Of a stretch of DNA of 64,000 nt, positions 7,316-16,834 are shown piece by piece. The translations under genes were made by a program, and so were the position numbers. Numbering within the stretch: the stretch's first letter is position 1; every line of letters begins with the position of its first letter. The notes beneath the pieces were generated by a model. It searched no databases, was not told where the DNA came from, and saw only the letters and a list, made by a program, of their open reading frames with translations. The stretch spans positions 1-64,000 of the forward strand of contig NZ_NSKE01000008.1 in NCBI RefSeq assembly GCF_002287075.1, read 5' to 3'. Source of the DNA: Fodinibius salipaludis. GTDB lineage: Bacteria > Bacteroidota > Rhodothermia > Balneolales > Balneolaceae.

Positions 7316-9004
7316 ATGTCTGCAAAATTAGTTCATTACGATATGGAAGCGCGCGATGCTCTCAAGCAGGGCGTTGACAAGCTTGCGAATGCTGTCAAGG
7401 TCACCTTGGGGCCGCGTGGACGAAACGTAGTAATCGAAAAATCATTTGGTGCACCAACAGTTACAAAAGATGGTGTTACTGTAGCAAAAGAAATTGAGCT
7501 GTCCAACAAACGACAAAACATGGGCGCTCAAATGGTAAAAGAAGTTGCTTCCAAAACCAGTGATAATGCTGGTGACGGAACAACGACGGCTACCGTTCTT
7601 GCTCAGTCCATCATTCAAACGGGGCTGAAAAATGTCACGGCCGGTGCTAATCCGATGGAATTGAAGCGAGGTATCGATATTGCCGTTAAAGCAATTGTCG
7701 AAGAGCTTCGTAAAACGAGTCAACCTGTTGGTGATAGCCTCGAAAGTATTAAGCAAATTGGTACTATCTCTGCCAACGGTGATGCAGAAATTGGTCAAAA
7801 CATTGCGGATGCAATGGAAAAAGTTGGTCAAGACGGTGTTATCACTGTTGAGGAAGCCAAAGGTACCGAAACCTATCTCGAAACTGTAGAAGGTATGCAG
7901 TTCGACCGCGGATATCTGTCACCCTATTTCGTGACCGATTCCGAAAATATGGTCGCAGAGATGGAAGAACCTTATATCCTGATCTTTGACAGTAAGATCA
8001 GTAATATGAAAGATCTTCTTCCTATCCTTGAAAAAGTTATTCAAACCGGTAAGCCGCTGCTTATCATCGCCGAAGATATTGAAGGCGAAGCGCTGGCTAC
8101 ATTGGTTGTTAACAAGCTGCGTGGCTCACTTAAGATTGCAGCTGTTAAAGCGCCCGGATTTGGCGATCGTCGTAAGCAGATGTTGGAAGACATCGCGATC
8201 TTGACTGATGGTACCGTTGTTTCTGAAGAGCGTGGTTACAAGCTCGAAAATGCTACGCTTGATTTCTTAGGTACTGCTGATCGTGTAAACATCACTAAAG
8301 ATGATACTACGCTGGTTGGCGGCCAAGGAAAAGATGATGACATCCAAGCACGCGTAAATCAGATTAAAGGACAGATTGAGTCCAGTACTTCTGATTATGA
8401 TCGTGAAAAACTGCAAGAGCGTCTCGCTAAATTGAGCGGCGGTGTTGCAGTACTCAATATTGGTGCTGCTTCTGAAGTAGAAATGAAAGAGAAGAAAGCC
8501 CGTGTTGAAGATGCACTCCATGCTACTCGTGCCGCTGTTGAAGAAGGTATTGTAGCTGGTGGTGGCGTTGCGCTGCTCCGTGCACGCAAAGTACTGGATG
8601 AGTTAGAAGCTGATGTACCGGATCAGGAAGTTGGTTTCAATATTGTTCGTCGTGCGCTTGAAGAGCCACTTCGAATTATTGCCAACAATGCCGGTGCTGA
8701 AGGTTCAATCGTTGTGCAGAAAGTCCTTGAAGGTGAAGATGGCTTTGGATACAACGCTCGAACCGAGCAGTATGAAGACCTTATCGAAGCAGGCGTAATC
8801 GATCCTACTAAAGTAACACGCACTGCTCTTGAAAATGCTGCTTCTGTTGCCGGCTTAATGCTGACAACCGAAGCCCTCATCTCTGACAAGCCTTCTGAAG
8901 GTGACGATGATGATGACGGACCTGCTGGCGGCGGTGGAATGCCCGGCGGCGGTATGGGAGGCGGAATGCCCGGAGGAATGGGCGGAATGGGTGGCATGAT
9001 GTAA
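7316..9004 (+). CDS. groEL: Chaperonin GroEL
   Basis: The 562-residue ATP-driven folding chamber subunit. Recognisable regions include [17 protein letters not shown] and the nucleotide-binding [10 protein letters not shown] in the equatorial domain, the apical domain (about 190-375), and the C-terminal Gly/Met-rich tail ([14 protein letters not shown]) that projects into the cavity. An acidic run (EGDDDDDG) precedes the tail and makes this slightly longer than the E. coli protein. It forms a bicistron with groES and is followed by a strong terminator. Confidence 0.97.
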   Translation: MSAKLVHYDMEARDALKQGVDKLANAVKVTLGPRGRNVVIEKSFGAPTVTKDGVTVAKEIELSNKRQNMGAQMVKEVASKTSDNAGDGTTTATVLAQSIIQTGLKNVTAGANPMELKRGIDIAVKAIVEELRKTSQPVGDSLESIKQIGTISANGDAEIGQNIADAMEKVGQDGVITVEEAKGTETYLETVEGMQFDRGYLSPYFVTDSENMVAEMEEPYILIFDSKISNMKDLLPILEKVIQTGKPLLIIAEDIEGEALATLVVNKLRGSLKIAAVKAPGFGDRRKQMLEDIAILTDGTVVSEERGYKLENATLDFLGTADRVNITKDDTTLVGGQGKDDDIQARVNQIKGQIESSTSDYDREKLQERLAKLSGGVAVLNIGAASEVEMKEKKARVEDALHATRAAVEEGIVAGGGVALLRARKVLDELEADVPDQEVGFNIVRRALEEPLRIIANNAGAEGSIVVQKVLEGEDGFGYNARTEQYEDLIEAGVIDPTKVTRTALENAASVAGLMLTTEALISDKPSEGDDDDDGPAGGGGMPGGGMGGGMPGGMGGMGGMM

Positions 9005-9024
9005 GCCATTCGTTCTTGATAAAC

Positions 9025-9080
9025 CGTCTTTCATAAGACGATTTAAAGCCTCGTCCCAATTATGGGGCGAGGCTTTTTTA
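9025..9080 (+). terminator. groEL terminator with two hairpins
   Basis: A small hairpin (CGTCTT at 9025-9030 with AAGACG at 9035-9040) is followed by a long GC-rich stem. AAGCCTCGTCCC (9046-9057) pairs with GGGGCGAGGCTT (9064-9075) with one G-U pair, and then a T-run. Confidence 0.92.
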
Positions 9081-9169
9081 TTTATTGATAAAAAACCGTT
9101 GAGCATCTCAATAAAATTACGTTTGTTAGAGTTCTTTCAGAGGACAAAATGTAATATCAAAATATAGCT

Positions 9170-10990
9170 ATGATACTTGCACCCATCGATTGGGCCATAA
9201 TTGGAGCCTATCTGTTATTTTCATTGCTCATTGGGGTATGGGTAATGCGCAAGGCCGGTAAAAACTCAGAGCAATTCTTTGCCGCCGGAAAAAATATGCC
9301 GTGGTGGCTGCTGGGAATATCGATGGTGGCTACGACTTTTTCGACGGATACGCCCAACTTAGTTGCTAATATTGTACGAACGGATGGCGTTTCTGGTAAT
9401 TGGGTGTGGTGGGCGTTCCTTCTTACAGGCATGCTCACCGTTTTTGTCTATGCTAATCTTTGGAAACGTTCAGGCGTATTAACGGATGTCGAGTTTTATG
9501 AACTTCGATACAGTGGAAAGATGGCTGCTTTTCTGCGCGGATTTCGTGCCGTATATCTTGGCTTTATTTTTAATGTTGTTGTGATGGCGACCGTATCACT
9601 GGCAGCGATAAAAATAAGCGGTGTGTTAATGGGATTGTCTCCCGTTGAAACCGTAGTAATTGGTGGACTTGTTACCGTTATTTATAGCTCACTCGGTGGA
9701 CTGCGCGGTGTGTTGCTTACTGATTTTTTCCAATTCTTTTTGGCCCTTGGGGGAAGTTTGATTGCTGCCTATGTGGCATTAAATCATCCCGAGGTTGGTG
9801 GGTTAAGCGGATTACTCGAACACAAAGAAGTGGTAAGTAAACTCAATATCCTACCCGACTTTTCTGATCCTTCGCAGGCCATTGGTATTTTTATTATCCC
9901 GCTGGTCATCCAGTGGTGGAGTGTTTATTATCCGGGCGCTGAGCCGGGAGGAGGAGGGTATATTGCACAGCGCATGTTTGCCGCTAAAGATGAAAATAAC
10001 TCCATTGCTGCGGTGTTCTTTTTTAATGCTGCTCATTATGCTCTGCGTCCCTGGCCGTGGATTATTGTAGGATTGTGTTCGATTATCGTCTTTCCTGAAG
10101 TTGCTGATTTAAAAGAGGCTTTCCCAGATGCTTCGGGCGTAGCAGATCACGATATGGGATACCCGGCAATGCTTACCTTTATTCCTACGGGTTGGCTGGG
10201 ACTGGTAGTTGCATCGTTAACAGCCGCCTACATGTCTACTATTTCCACACATCTAAATTGGGGATCTTCTTATTTAGTCAATGATTTTTATAAGCGTTTT
10301 ATACGCCCCGATAGTTCAGAAAAAGAGCTTGTTACAGTTGGACGTATTTCTACCGTGATTCTAATGATTGTAGCCGGGGCTCTTGCTTTGTTACTACAAA
10401 ATGCGCTCGACAGTTTTCAGATAATTCTTCAGATTGGTGCCGGTACAGGACTTTTATTTATCCTGCGCTGGTTTTGGTGGCGCATTAACGCGGGGAGTGA
10501 AATTGCTGCCATGTTTATTGCTTTTGCCGTTGCTTTATATTTCCAGTTTGCCCATGCTCATACGGGGCTACCGGAAGTGACCGGATGGCAAGAGCTAATT
10601 ATTGGAGTGATTGTAACTACCATTGGTTGGCTGTCGGTGACGTTTATGACGCGTCCCACGGATTATAAAACACTTGTTAACTTCTGCGAGGCAGCACGCC
10701 CCGGCGGACCCGGTTGGCAGAACGTGATTAATCGTGCTAAAGAAAAGGGAGAAGATCTGGAACCCCTCGAAGATGAAGCGTGGCGCGTTCCTCAAGGATT
10801 GCTTTGCATGGTGTTGGGATGTATCGCCGTTTATGGGGCACTTTTCGCCACTGGCTACTGGATCTATGGAAAGTGGATATTGGCTTCGATAATTACTGTT
10901 GTAGCTCTCGTGTCGTCGGGATTGCTTTATAAAGCATGGCGCAAGCTCATCAAAATTCGTCCGGATGAGGAATTGTTTGATGAAGAGTAG
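9170..10990 (+). CDS. Sodium:solute symporter (SSS family)
   Basis: A 606-residue inner-membrane transporter with about 13-15 hydrophobic helices. SSS signatures include FFAAGKNMPWWLLGISMVAT near the first two helices and a run of conserved Gly/Ser in VIYSSLGGLRGVLLTDFFQF. YMSTISTHLNWGSSYLVNDF is the region forming the sodium site in this family. The substrate is not clear from sequence; sugar or a related polar solute is plausible given the GH43 gene nearby. The following EEP gene starts inside its last codons, so translation is coupled. Confidence 0.88.
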   Translation: MILAPIDWAIIGAYLLFSLLIGVWVMRKAGKNSEQFFAAGKNMPWWLLGISMVATTFSTDTPNLVANIVRTDGVSGNWVWWAFLLTGMLTVFVYANLWKRSGVLTDVEFYELRYSGKMAAFLRGFRAVYLGFIFNVVVMATVSLAAIKISGVLMGLSPVETVVIGGLVTVIYSSLGGLRGVLLTDFFQFFLALGGSLIAAYVALNHPEVGGLSGLLEHKEVVSKLNILPDFSDPSQAIGIFIIPLVIQWWSVYYPGAEPGGGGYIAQRMFAAKDENNSIAAVFFFNAAHYALRPWPWIIVGLCSIIVFPEVADLKEAFPDASGVADHDMGYPAMLTFIPTGWLGLVVASLTAAYMSTISTHLNWGSSYLVNDFYKRFIRPDSSEKELVTVGRISTVILMIVAGALALLLQNALDSFQIILQIGAGTGLLFILRWFWWRINAGSEIAAMFIAFAVALYFQFAHAHTGLPEVTGWQELIIGVIVTTIGWLSVTFMTRPTDYKTLVNFCEAARPGGPGWQNVINRAKEKGEDLEPLEDEAWRVPQGLLCMVLGCIAVYGALFATGYWIYGKWILASIITVVALVSSGLLYKAWRKLIKIRPDEELFDEE

Positions 10991-11798
10991 CCAATTAATA
11001 AATAGAATCCTGTTATTATTAGGGCTATTCTTATTGTCAGCCTTTTCAGAAGTCATTGCCCAGGACACATTGAAAGTTATTACTTACAATATTTTCAATG
11101 CTCAGCATCCTGATAACAGGGGAGAAAGTACCTTGGCTGATATTGCTGACTTTATTTCAGATGAAGGTCCCGATTTTGTTGCGCTGCAAGAAGTGGATAG
11201 CGCTACCCATCGGTTGGCAACATTGAATGGGGGACGTTATTTCAGTTTGGCAGATAGCTTGGCCGAACGTACCGGAATGCATGCCAATTTTGGTAAAGCT
11301 CTTGATTTCGATGGAGGAGGCTATGGTATTGCAATCTTGAGTCGGAAGCCTATGAGTACGCAAAAAGTTACGTTGCCCAATCCGAAAGGTGGAGAACCTC
11401 GCGTATTGCTTACTGCTAATTTCGATACTGATTCAGGAAAAAAGTTAATCCTTGCCACCACTCACTTCGATCACCAGCATAAAGAAAATCGCCAACAACA
11501 GGTGGATGCTGTTAATGAACTCCTCCTGCAAAAGAACAAACCACCTGTCATTTTAGCGGGGGATTTTAACTTTGAGCCAGATTTAGAAGCTTACCAAATT
11601 ATGCAGAAGTACTGGGTTGATACCGCTATCGAGGGAGCGGGTGCTCCGGCTTTTACTTATCCCACAAACGATCCGTCCCGACGGATTGATTACGTTTTTG
11701 TCACCCCTTCCCAACGATGGGAGATACTGTCACAAGAACCCCCCAAATTGCCTTACTCTGATCATCTGCCGGTGGTGACCCGTTTGGTGCTACATTAA
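10980..11798 (+). CDS. Secreted endonuclease/exonuclease/phosphatase (EEP) family protein
   Basis: A hydrolase of the DNase I/sphingomyelinase fold. The ATG at 10980 is chosen because GAGGA lies 8 nt upstream and the product starts directly with a signal peptide ending about FSEVIAQ. Fold motifs follow: ITYNIF (metal-site Asn), DFVALQEVDS (catalytic Glu), ILATTHFDHQ (catalytic His), ILAGDFN (Asp/Asn pair), RRIDYVFV, and the closing YSDHLPVV. The start overlaps the end of the symporter gene, implying co-expression. The substrate (sugar phosphate, phospholipid or nucleic acid) cannot be fixed from sequence. Confidence 0.85.
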   Translation: MKSSQLINRILLLLGLFLLSAFSEVIAQDTLKVITYNIFNAQHPDNRGESTLADIADFISDEGPDFVALQEVDSATHRLATLNGGRYFSLADSLAERTGMHANFGKALDFDGGGYGIAILSRKPMSTQKVTLPNPKGGEPRVLLTANFDTDSGKKLILATTHFDHQHKENRQQQVDAVNELLLQKNKPPVILAGDFNFEPDLEAYQIMQKYWVDTAIEGAGAPAFTYPTNDPSRRIDYVFVTPSQRWEILSQEPPKLPYSDHLPVVTRLVLH

Positions 11799-11820
11799 AA
11801 AGGTTGAAAAATCTCTTTAT

Positions 11821-12003
11821 CCAAAGAAGCCAATTCCATCAAATGGCTTATTTTGCTATCCGATGGGTATGTTAGAGAGCATTGATTACCTTTGGCTGTC
11901 GAAAAATATAGATTGGGAGCTGTTGCATTGTCAGATTTATGACGTTGATCATTCGGACCATTTGCCAGTCGTGGCAAAGGTAGTTAGTTTATCCTACTAC
12001 TAA
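11821..12003 (+). pseudogene. Relic of a second EEP-family gene (C-terminal fragment)
   Basis: An open frame in a different phase from the upstream gene ends at TAA 12001-12003. It reads like the EEP C-terminus: CYPMGMLESIDYLWLSKN matches the TYP...RRIDYVF region of the neighbour, and DHSDHLPVVAKVV matches its YSDHLPVV end. The N-terminal two thirds, including the catalytic Glu and the GDFN motif, are absent, and there is no proper start. DNA identity to the intact copy is low, so this is an old paralogue left after deletion rather than a fresh duplication. Confidence 0.7.
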
Positions 12004-12085
12004 TTGATTTTGGTAGCAAGGGGCGTATCCCAACGGCCAATTGGCAAAGTAATTAATTTCAAATTTTGATCTAAATGAGGAGGTC

Positions 12086-13066
12086 ATGAAGCGAATCCTA
12101 ATCGTCAGCATTGCACTCTTGTGCGCAGTCCCTCTGTATGCTCAGGATGATGAAAAAGCAGGAAATCCGGTTGTTGAAGGATGGTATGCCGATCCGGAAG
12201 GAAATATATTTGGAGATCAGTATTGGATATTTCCCACGTTCTCGGCTCCATACGACGAACAGGTTTTAATGGATGCTTTCTCATCTCCAGATTTGGTAAA
12301 CTGGGAAAAACATGGGAAAATTATCGATACGGCTGCCGTAGCATGGGCCGATAGTGCGATGTGGGCTCCCTCCATCACCAAAAAAGACGGCAAATATTTT
12401 CTCTTTTTTGCCGCAAATGATATTCAGAAGGATGGGCAGGTTGGTGGAATTGGCATTGGTGTTTCAGACGATCCCGGAGGTCCGTTTAAGGATTACTTAG
12501 GTGAACCGTTGTTGAGTAAATTTCATAATGGTGCACAGCCCATCGATCAGTATATATTTGAAGATACTGATGGACAGTTTTATATGATTTACGGCGGCTG
12601 GGGGCATTGCAACATCACTAAGCTCAACGACGATTTTACCGGGTTCGAACCGTTCAAGGATGGTACGATATTTAAAGAGATTACGCCGGAAGGATATGTT
12701 GAAGGCTCGTTTATATTTATCAGGGACGGTAAATACTACTTTATGTGGTCGGAAGGTGGATGGGGTGGTCCGAATTACCGTGTGGCGTATGCCATGGCTG
12801 ATTCACCAATGGGACCGTTTGAACGGATTGGTGTGGTCTTAGAACAGGATTCATCCGTAGCAACCGGCGCAGGACATCATTCCGTGATTGAAGTCCCAAA
12901 GAAAGATGAGTGGTATATTGTTTATCACCGCCGGCCACTGGGCGAAACAGATCCCAATCATCGGGTAACTTCTATCGATAAGATGACGTTCGATGAGGAT
13001 GGATATATCGAGCCGGTCACTATCACGTTTGAGGGAGTTGAGAAGCGAAGTTTACAGAAGGATTGA
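12086..13066 (+). CDS. Secreted glycoside hydrolase family 43 enzyme
   Basis: A 326-residue single-domain five-bladed beta-propeller glycosidase, as in arabinosidases and xylosidases. A signal peptide (residues 1-20, ending LYAQ) directs export. The three GH43 acids are visible: general base Asp about 36 in WYADPEG, the pKa-setting Asp about 154 in QPIDQYIF, and the general acid Glu about 206 in YVEGSFIF. The ATG follows a strong GAGGAGG. It lies downstream of the symporter and EEP genes on the same strand, suggesting pentose-polymer use at the cell surface. No carbohydrate-binding module is attached. Confidence 0.88.
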   Translation: MKRILIVSIALLCAVPLYAQDDEKAGNPVVEGWYADPEGNIFGDQYWIFPTFSAPYDEQVLMDAFSSPDLVNWEKHGKIIDTAAVAWADSAMWAPSITKKDGKYFLFFAANDIQKDGQVGGIGIGVSDDPGGPFKDYLGEPLLSKFHNGAQPIDQYIFEDTDGQFYMIYGGWGHCNITKLNDDFTGFEPFKDGTIFKEITPEGYVEGSFIFIRDGKYYFMWSEGGWGGPNYRVAYAMADSPMGPFERIGVVLEQDSSVATGAGHHSVIEVPKKDEWYIVYHRRPLGETDPNHRVTSIDKMTFDEDGYIEPVTITFEGVEKRSLQKD

Positions 13067-13102
13067 TGATTCCAGTATTACGGATAAGTTTTCGCAGATG
13101 GC

Positions 13103-14056
13103 TCATTTGTTTTGCTGTTTTTCCTTTTCGCTCATTACCCAGTCAATAAATAAGAATTCAAGTCCGGCTGCTTCGTAGCTCTCCCAGTTCTTGATCATCT
13201 GCTGGAATTCTTCTTCGCTGGTGTTATCGGGATCACCGTCGTAGTTCAAGATAATCCACCGTCGGTGACCTTTTTCTTTGCCTTTCTTTTTGTTGCTGGG
13301 GAATACGGCATCGGGACGTTCACGGAAGAGCATCAGCTGCTGGGCCGAAGTGGGTCCCACACCACGAACGTTTGAGATCGTATCATAAAATTCATTCGGT
13401 GGACACGTTTCCAGATGGTGCAGATCCTGTTCACCGGAAAGTAAATCCTCGGCAAAACCAATAATAAATTCACCTTTTCGCTTGGTAGGGCCGGGATCGA
13501 GCTGCCGGATGCTCATAGGCGTGGCCTTAATAAGCTGATGCGGCCGCGGCCAGGCCGGAATATTTTCTGATCCGGTATTGATGAGTGAGCCATAGTTTTT
13601 GCGCACATTAAAGACCATCTTTTTGGCCGTAGGTTTATGCGAAAGTCGCATCTGGACGATGCGATTGACGGTATCCTCAAAGAGGTTAGCCCGCGCCATG
13701 CGTTTGAAACCATAATACTCTTTGAGTAGCGGGCCTAACACCGGATCGTCGGATGCCTGCTCGTAAAAAGGACGCAGATCGATGTTGGTGCCGAGGATAC
13801 GCGACAAGCTTTTATTCGCTTCTTTGATTTCGTCTTTGCTTAGCGATTCGGGACTTTCAAAGTGAAACTCGGGGTTTTCGGGATCCCCATTAAAAAAAGT
13901 AGTTATTAAAACATCACGATCATCCAGTGGAATGGGACGGGTAAACCCTTCTTCAAAAACTTTCTCGGGATCGTGTTCGTGATCAAAATACTGGTCAATA
14001 TCTAAGCATAAAAACCAGTCGTGCGGCGGGGTTGATTTAAGTGTCCAGATACTCAT
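13103..14056 (-). CDS. HhH-GPD (AlkA-like) DNA glycosylase-related protein
   Basis: A 317-residue protein resembling 3-methyladenine glycosylases. The central helical region LFEDTVNRIVQMRLSHKPTA (about 125-144) matches the GPD fold, the helix-hairpin-helix is NVRGVGPTSAQQLMLF (229-244), and WESYEAAGLEFLFIDW (291-306) matches the WrPYRS..W helix of AlkA. The segment after the HhH, where the catalytic Asp normally sits (FP.DD), reads FPSNKKKGKEKG. The usual acid therefore appears missing or displaced by a basic insert. It is the last gene of a minus-strand run that includes an exonuclease and a ligase, which favours a DNA repair role. Confidence 0.72.
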   Translation of the reverse strand: MSIWTLKSTPPHDWFLCLDIDQYFDHEHDPEKVFEEGFTRPIPLDDRDVLITTFFNGDPENPEFHFESPESLSKDEIKEANKSLSRILGTNIDLRPFYEQASDDPVLGPLLKEYYGFKRMARANLFEDTVNRIVQMRLSHKPTAKKMVFNVRKNYGSLINTGSENIPAWPRPHQLIKATPMSIRQLDPGPTKRKGEFIIGFAEDLLSGEQDLHHLETCPPNEFYDTISNVRGVGPTSAQQLMLFRERPDAVFPSNKKKGKEKGHRRWIILNYDGDPDNTSEEEFQQMIKNWESYEAAGLEFLFIDWVMSEKEKQQNK

Positions 14057-14111
14057 AGTAGTAAGTTGGGAGTTAAGAAAGTTAGACTGATATAAATTAT
14101 TTTAAATCTTC

Positions 14112-15848
14112 TCATCTGGTACTTGTTTCAGGATCTTCCTGTTTAATATAAAATGATGGATTTTTCTCTTGTTTCAACCTTTCTTTATCAATGTTCTGTT
14201 GATACATCCGCTCTACATCTTTAAGGGTGTCCGTCTTTTCCGGTGATAAATCCCGTCGTATAGCTTTAAAGCGAGGTAGTTTTAACGAATAATTTGCCTT
14301 GGTGCGTTTGTTTTTCTGGATATCATCGAATTCGATCTCAACTACAATTTCGGGAATGAGTCCTAAAGTAGGCCCGTATTTTTCGACGGTTAGATCCTTA
14401 ATGCGTTCGTTCAGGCGCTTCATTTCGTCGTCGGTGTAACGGCCGTTTGCTTTGCCAATAGGAACAAACTCTTCCTCGTACCGTTCGTCTTCTGCAACTC
14501 GGATGCCCAGCGTAAAATCAGAATAATTTCCACGACGTTTTCCGGAATCAGCATGGGCATACATCATTACCGTATCGAGGGTACCACCCGGTTTTTTAAC
14601 TTTAAGCCATGATTTGCGACGCTGACCATATTCGTAGGTACTGTCAACCTCTTTGAGTATTAATCCTTCATTACCATGGGCCAAAGCACGTTCAAATAAT
14701 TCATTGAGATGGTCACAGTCTTCGACATCAAATTGATTGGTGATCGGCAGATTATGGATTTGCGATAATTTGGTGAGCAAATTGCGACGTTCCGAGAGCT
14801 TCTTCTCGAAAATGGGATATTCGTCATGATAGAGCAGATCATAGGAGATAAATAGGACCGGATAATGTTCTATAATATCTTTGCTTGGCTTTTTACGTCC
14901 GATTCTCTTTTGAAGGAGTTGAAAGGGAAGGATCTCATTGTCTTTATACACGCAGATTTCACCGTCAAGGACGACATCGGGCAAATCCTTTGTTAAGAAA
15001 AACTGTACGATTTCGGGAAAAGAATGGGTACTGTCATTGAAGTCGCGGGAATACAATTTGACCTGTTGTCCGCTGACGTGAGCTTGGGCCCGCATGCCGT
15101 CGAACTTTTCTTCGGCTATATATCCATCTAAATTATTTATAGCACGACTTTCAATAGACGATGCCAGCATAAAGGGCAGTGGATGGAATAATCTAAAGTT
15201 TGCTTGATCCAACCTTTTCTTTTTACAGAGCACGGCCGTTTTTCCAATGCTGCCGGTAATCATGTGAGCATAGCGGACTTCATCGATTTCCTTTTGAAAA
15301 GCTTTTGCCAGTGCTGCAACCACATTTTTGGTTTCAAAGCCGATACGCAGCGATCCACGCGTCATAATTCGGATGAAGAATTTGATTTCGACCGGTGTCA
15401 TCTGTTTCCAGGCATTCCTTAGAATGTGCTGCTTATCTGCCCGTGAGGAAACGCTGTGTATTTCTTCATAAATCGATTCGATCTCTTGAAGACTTAGTTG
15501 GGCCGGTTCACGCTTTTTGTGGGCCGCTTCGATGTTGTGCATCAGCTTTTCGATAGCTTCAGAAGCACTGCCCAGGGCTGTTTTGCAAGGCTTAAATACT
15601 TTTTCGTAATCAATATCACAAAAGTCAGCGGCACAAGTTGAGTAGGTGCGACTGCCTATGGTAACCCGCTTGCCAGAAATAGATGAGAAAGCCCCTTCAC
15701 CCAGGAATTGAGCCGCAAGGTTCAGATCTTCTTCATTCCCAAGTGACTGAAAGTACTGGGAGCAATAGGAGATCTTCGCATTAGCGCTGCGCGTCTCGTT
15801 AATCTGTTGTGCAGTTTCTGCTAATTGATGGAAAGAGTGCTCAGCCAT
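14112..15848 (-). CDS. ATP-dependent DNA ligase
   Basis: Seals nicks via a lysyl-AMP intermediate. The 578 residues comprise an N-terminal DNA-binding domain (about 1-220), a nucleotidyltransferase domain (about 225-440) and an OB-fold (about 440-560). The adenylated lysine is about 248 in EEKFDGMRAQ. LYSRDF, VVLDGEICV, EGLILKEV and SWLKVKK follow as nucleotidyltransferase motifs. It starts 2 nt after the exonuclease stop, so the two are translationally coupled. The pairing of an ATP ligase with an SNM1-like exonuclease is a known bacterial repair association; the helicase and PdeM partners of the larger version are not adjacent. Confidence 0.92.
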   Translation of the reverse strand: MAEHSFHQLAETAQQINETRSANAKISYCSQYFQSLGNEEDLNLAAQFLGEGAFSSISGKRVTIGSRTYSTCAADFCDIDYEKVFKPCKTALGSASEAIEKLMHNIEAAHKKREPAQLSLQEIESIYEEIHSVSSRADKQHILRNAWKQMTPVEIKFFIRIMTRGSLRIGFETKNVVAALAKAFQKEIDEVRYAHMITGSIGKTAVLCKKKRLDQANFRLFHPLPFMLASSIESRAINNLDGYIAEEKFDGMRAQAHVSGQQVKLYSRDFNDSTHSFPEIVQFFLTKDLPDVVLDGEICVYKDNEILPFQLLQKRIGRKKPSKDIIEHYPVLFISYDLLYHDEYPIFEKKLSERRNLLTKLSQIHNLPITNQFDVEDCDHLNELFERALAHGNEGLILKEVDSTYEYGQRRKSWLKVKKPGGTLDTVMMYAHADSGKRRGNYSDFTLGIRVAEDERYEEEFVPIGKANGRYTDDEMKRLNERIKDLTVEKYGPTLGLIPEIVVEIEFDDIQKNKRTKANYSLKLPRFKAIRRDLSPEKTDTLKDVERMYQQNIDKERLKQEKNPSFYIKQEDPETSTR

Positions 15849-15850
15849 AG

Positions 15851-16834
15851 TTAATCATCTTCTTCGATTTCAATATCTAAAAATCGTGACTCGATATTTC
15901 GTTCATCCAAATAGTGTTGAACGACATCGGCATTGGGTGTATGGGTAATATGAACCATTTGAGGATTCAGTTCTTCACATAGACGAATGAGTTCAAAAAA
16001 ATCGAGATGGTCGGACAGGGGAATGAGTTTATTTATTGTTAGTTGTTTCCCCGTAGCCTCTCTCGTGGCCCAGCCTGAGCAGTAGGCGATACGTTTGTTT
16101 GTGATGTTGGAAGCGAAGCCATTATTTAGGGCAGAACGTGTTGTAATCAAGATTTTACCTTTGCAGGTATCGCGGTCGTAGGGTTCATAATTCCCCAGAC
16201 TGATACCAGCTTCTTCGTAGACATCACAAAGTTTATACCCTGCGCTATGGATTTGTACTTGGTGTCCCAGCGGGGCCAGCAGATACATCACTTCTTGTGC
16301 TTTGCCTAAATTATAGGCTAAAAATATTGGTGTGTATCCATTTTTAAGGGAGTTCGAGGCGAATGAACGAATTTCCTGTCCGAGACTTTCGTGGGAATCC
16401 CATTTGTAAATAGGCAGCGCAAAGGTAGCTTCGGTGATAAAATGGTCAACCTGATCGGGTATGGAAAATCCTTCTGAAGCGGGAGACGGTGGTGTGCGGT
16501 AGTCACCGGTATAGAGAACAGAGCCCTCATCAGATTCTACATACACCATCGCTGAGCCGAGAATATGTCCCGCAGGATAGAGCGTGATTCGTGCTTTGTC
16601 GGTTTCTATTGAATCACCAAAATCCAAGACGGTGGCATCGCCTTTAAAGCCGCGACGCTGCATCAGCTTTAGCGTATTGAGCGTGCAATAGACGCTGCTT
16701 TGACGGTTACGCGGCATGTGATCGGCGTGGGCATGTGAGATGAAAGTGTACCGGGTATTGGTGCCGCTGTAGTCAAACCCGATATTCAGTTCCGGGAGCA
16801 GAATACCGTGATATCCTGCCTTAGTGATATTCAT
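15851..16834 (-). CDS. Ligase-associated beta-CASP DNA exonuclease
   Basis: A 327-residue metallo-beta-lactamase/beta-CASP nuclease of the SNM1/Artemis type. The zinc motif HAHADH is at about 34-39, LYPAGHILGSAMV carries the next metal His, and LYTGDYR the bridging Asp. HITHT near the C-terminus gives the last His region. Its ATG overlaps the stop of the upstream membrane gene (ATGA) and the ligase follows after 2 nt. In this family the nuclease is thought to prepare ends for the neighbouring ligase; that role is inferred here from context. Confidence 0.88.
   Translation of the reverse strand: MNITKAGYHGILLPELNIGFDYSGTNTRYTFISHAHADHMPRNRQSSVYCTLNTLKLMQRRGFKGDATVLDFGDSIETDKARITLYPAGHILGSAMVYVESDEGSVLYTGDYRTPPSPASEGFSIPDQVDHFITEATFALPIYKWDSHESLGQEIRSFASNSLKNGYTPIFLAYNLGKAQEVMYLLAPLGHQVQIHSAGYKLCDVYEEAGISLGNYEPYDRDTCKGKILITTRSALNNGFASNITNKRIAYCSGWATREATGKQLTINKLIPLSDHLDFFELIRLCEELNPQMVHITHTPNADVVQHYLDERNIESRFLDIEIEEDD

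Noticed and set aside
8623-9009. Pro/Ser-rich antisense frame over the groEL 3' end
   Set aside because: The Pro-rich stretch is only the reverse complement of the Gly/Met tail codons.
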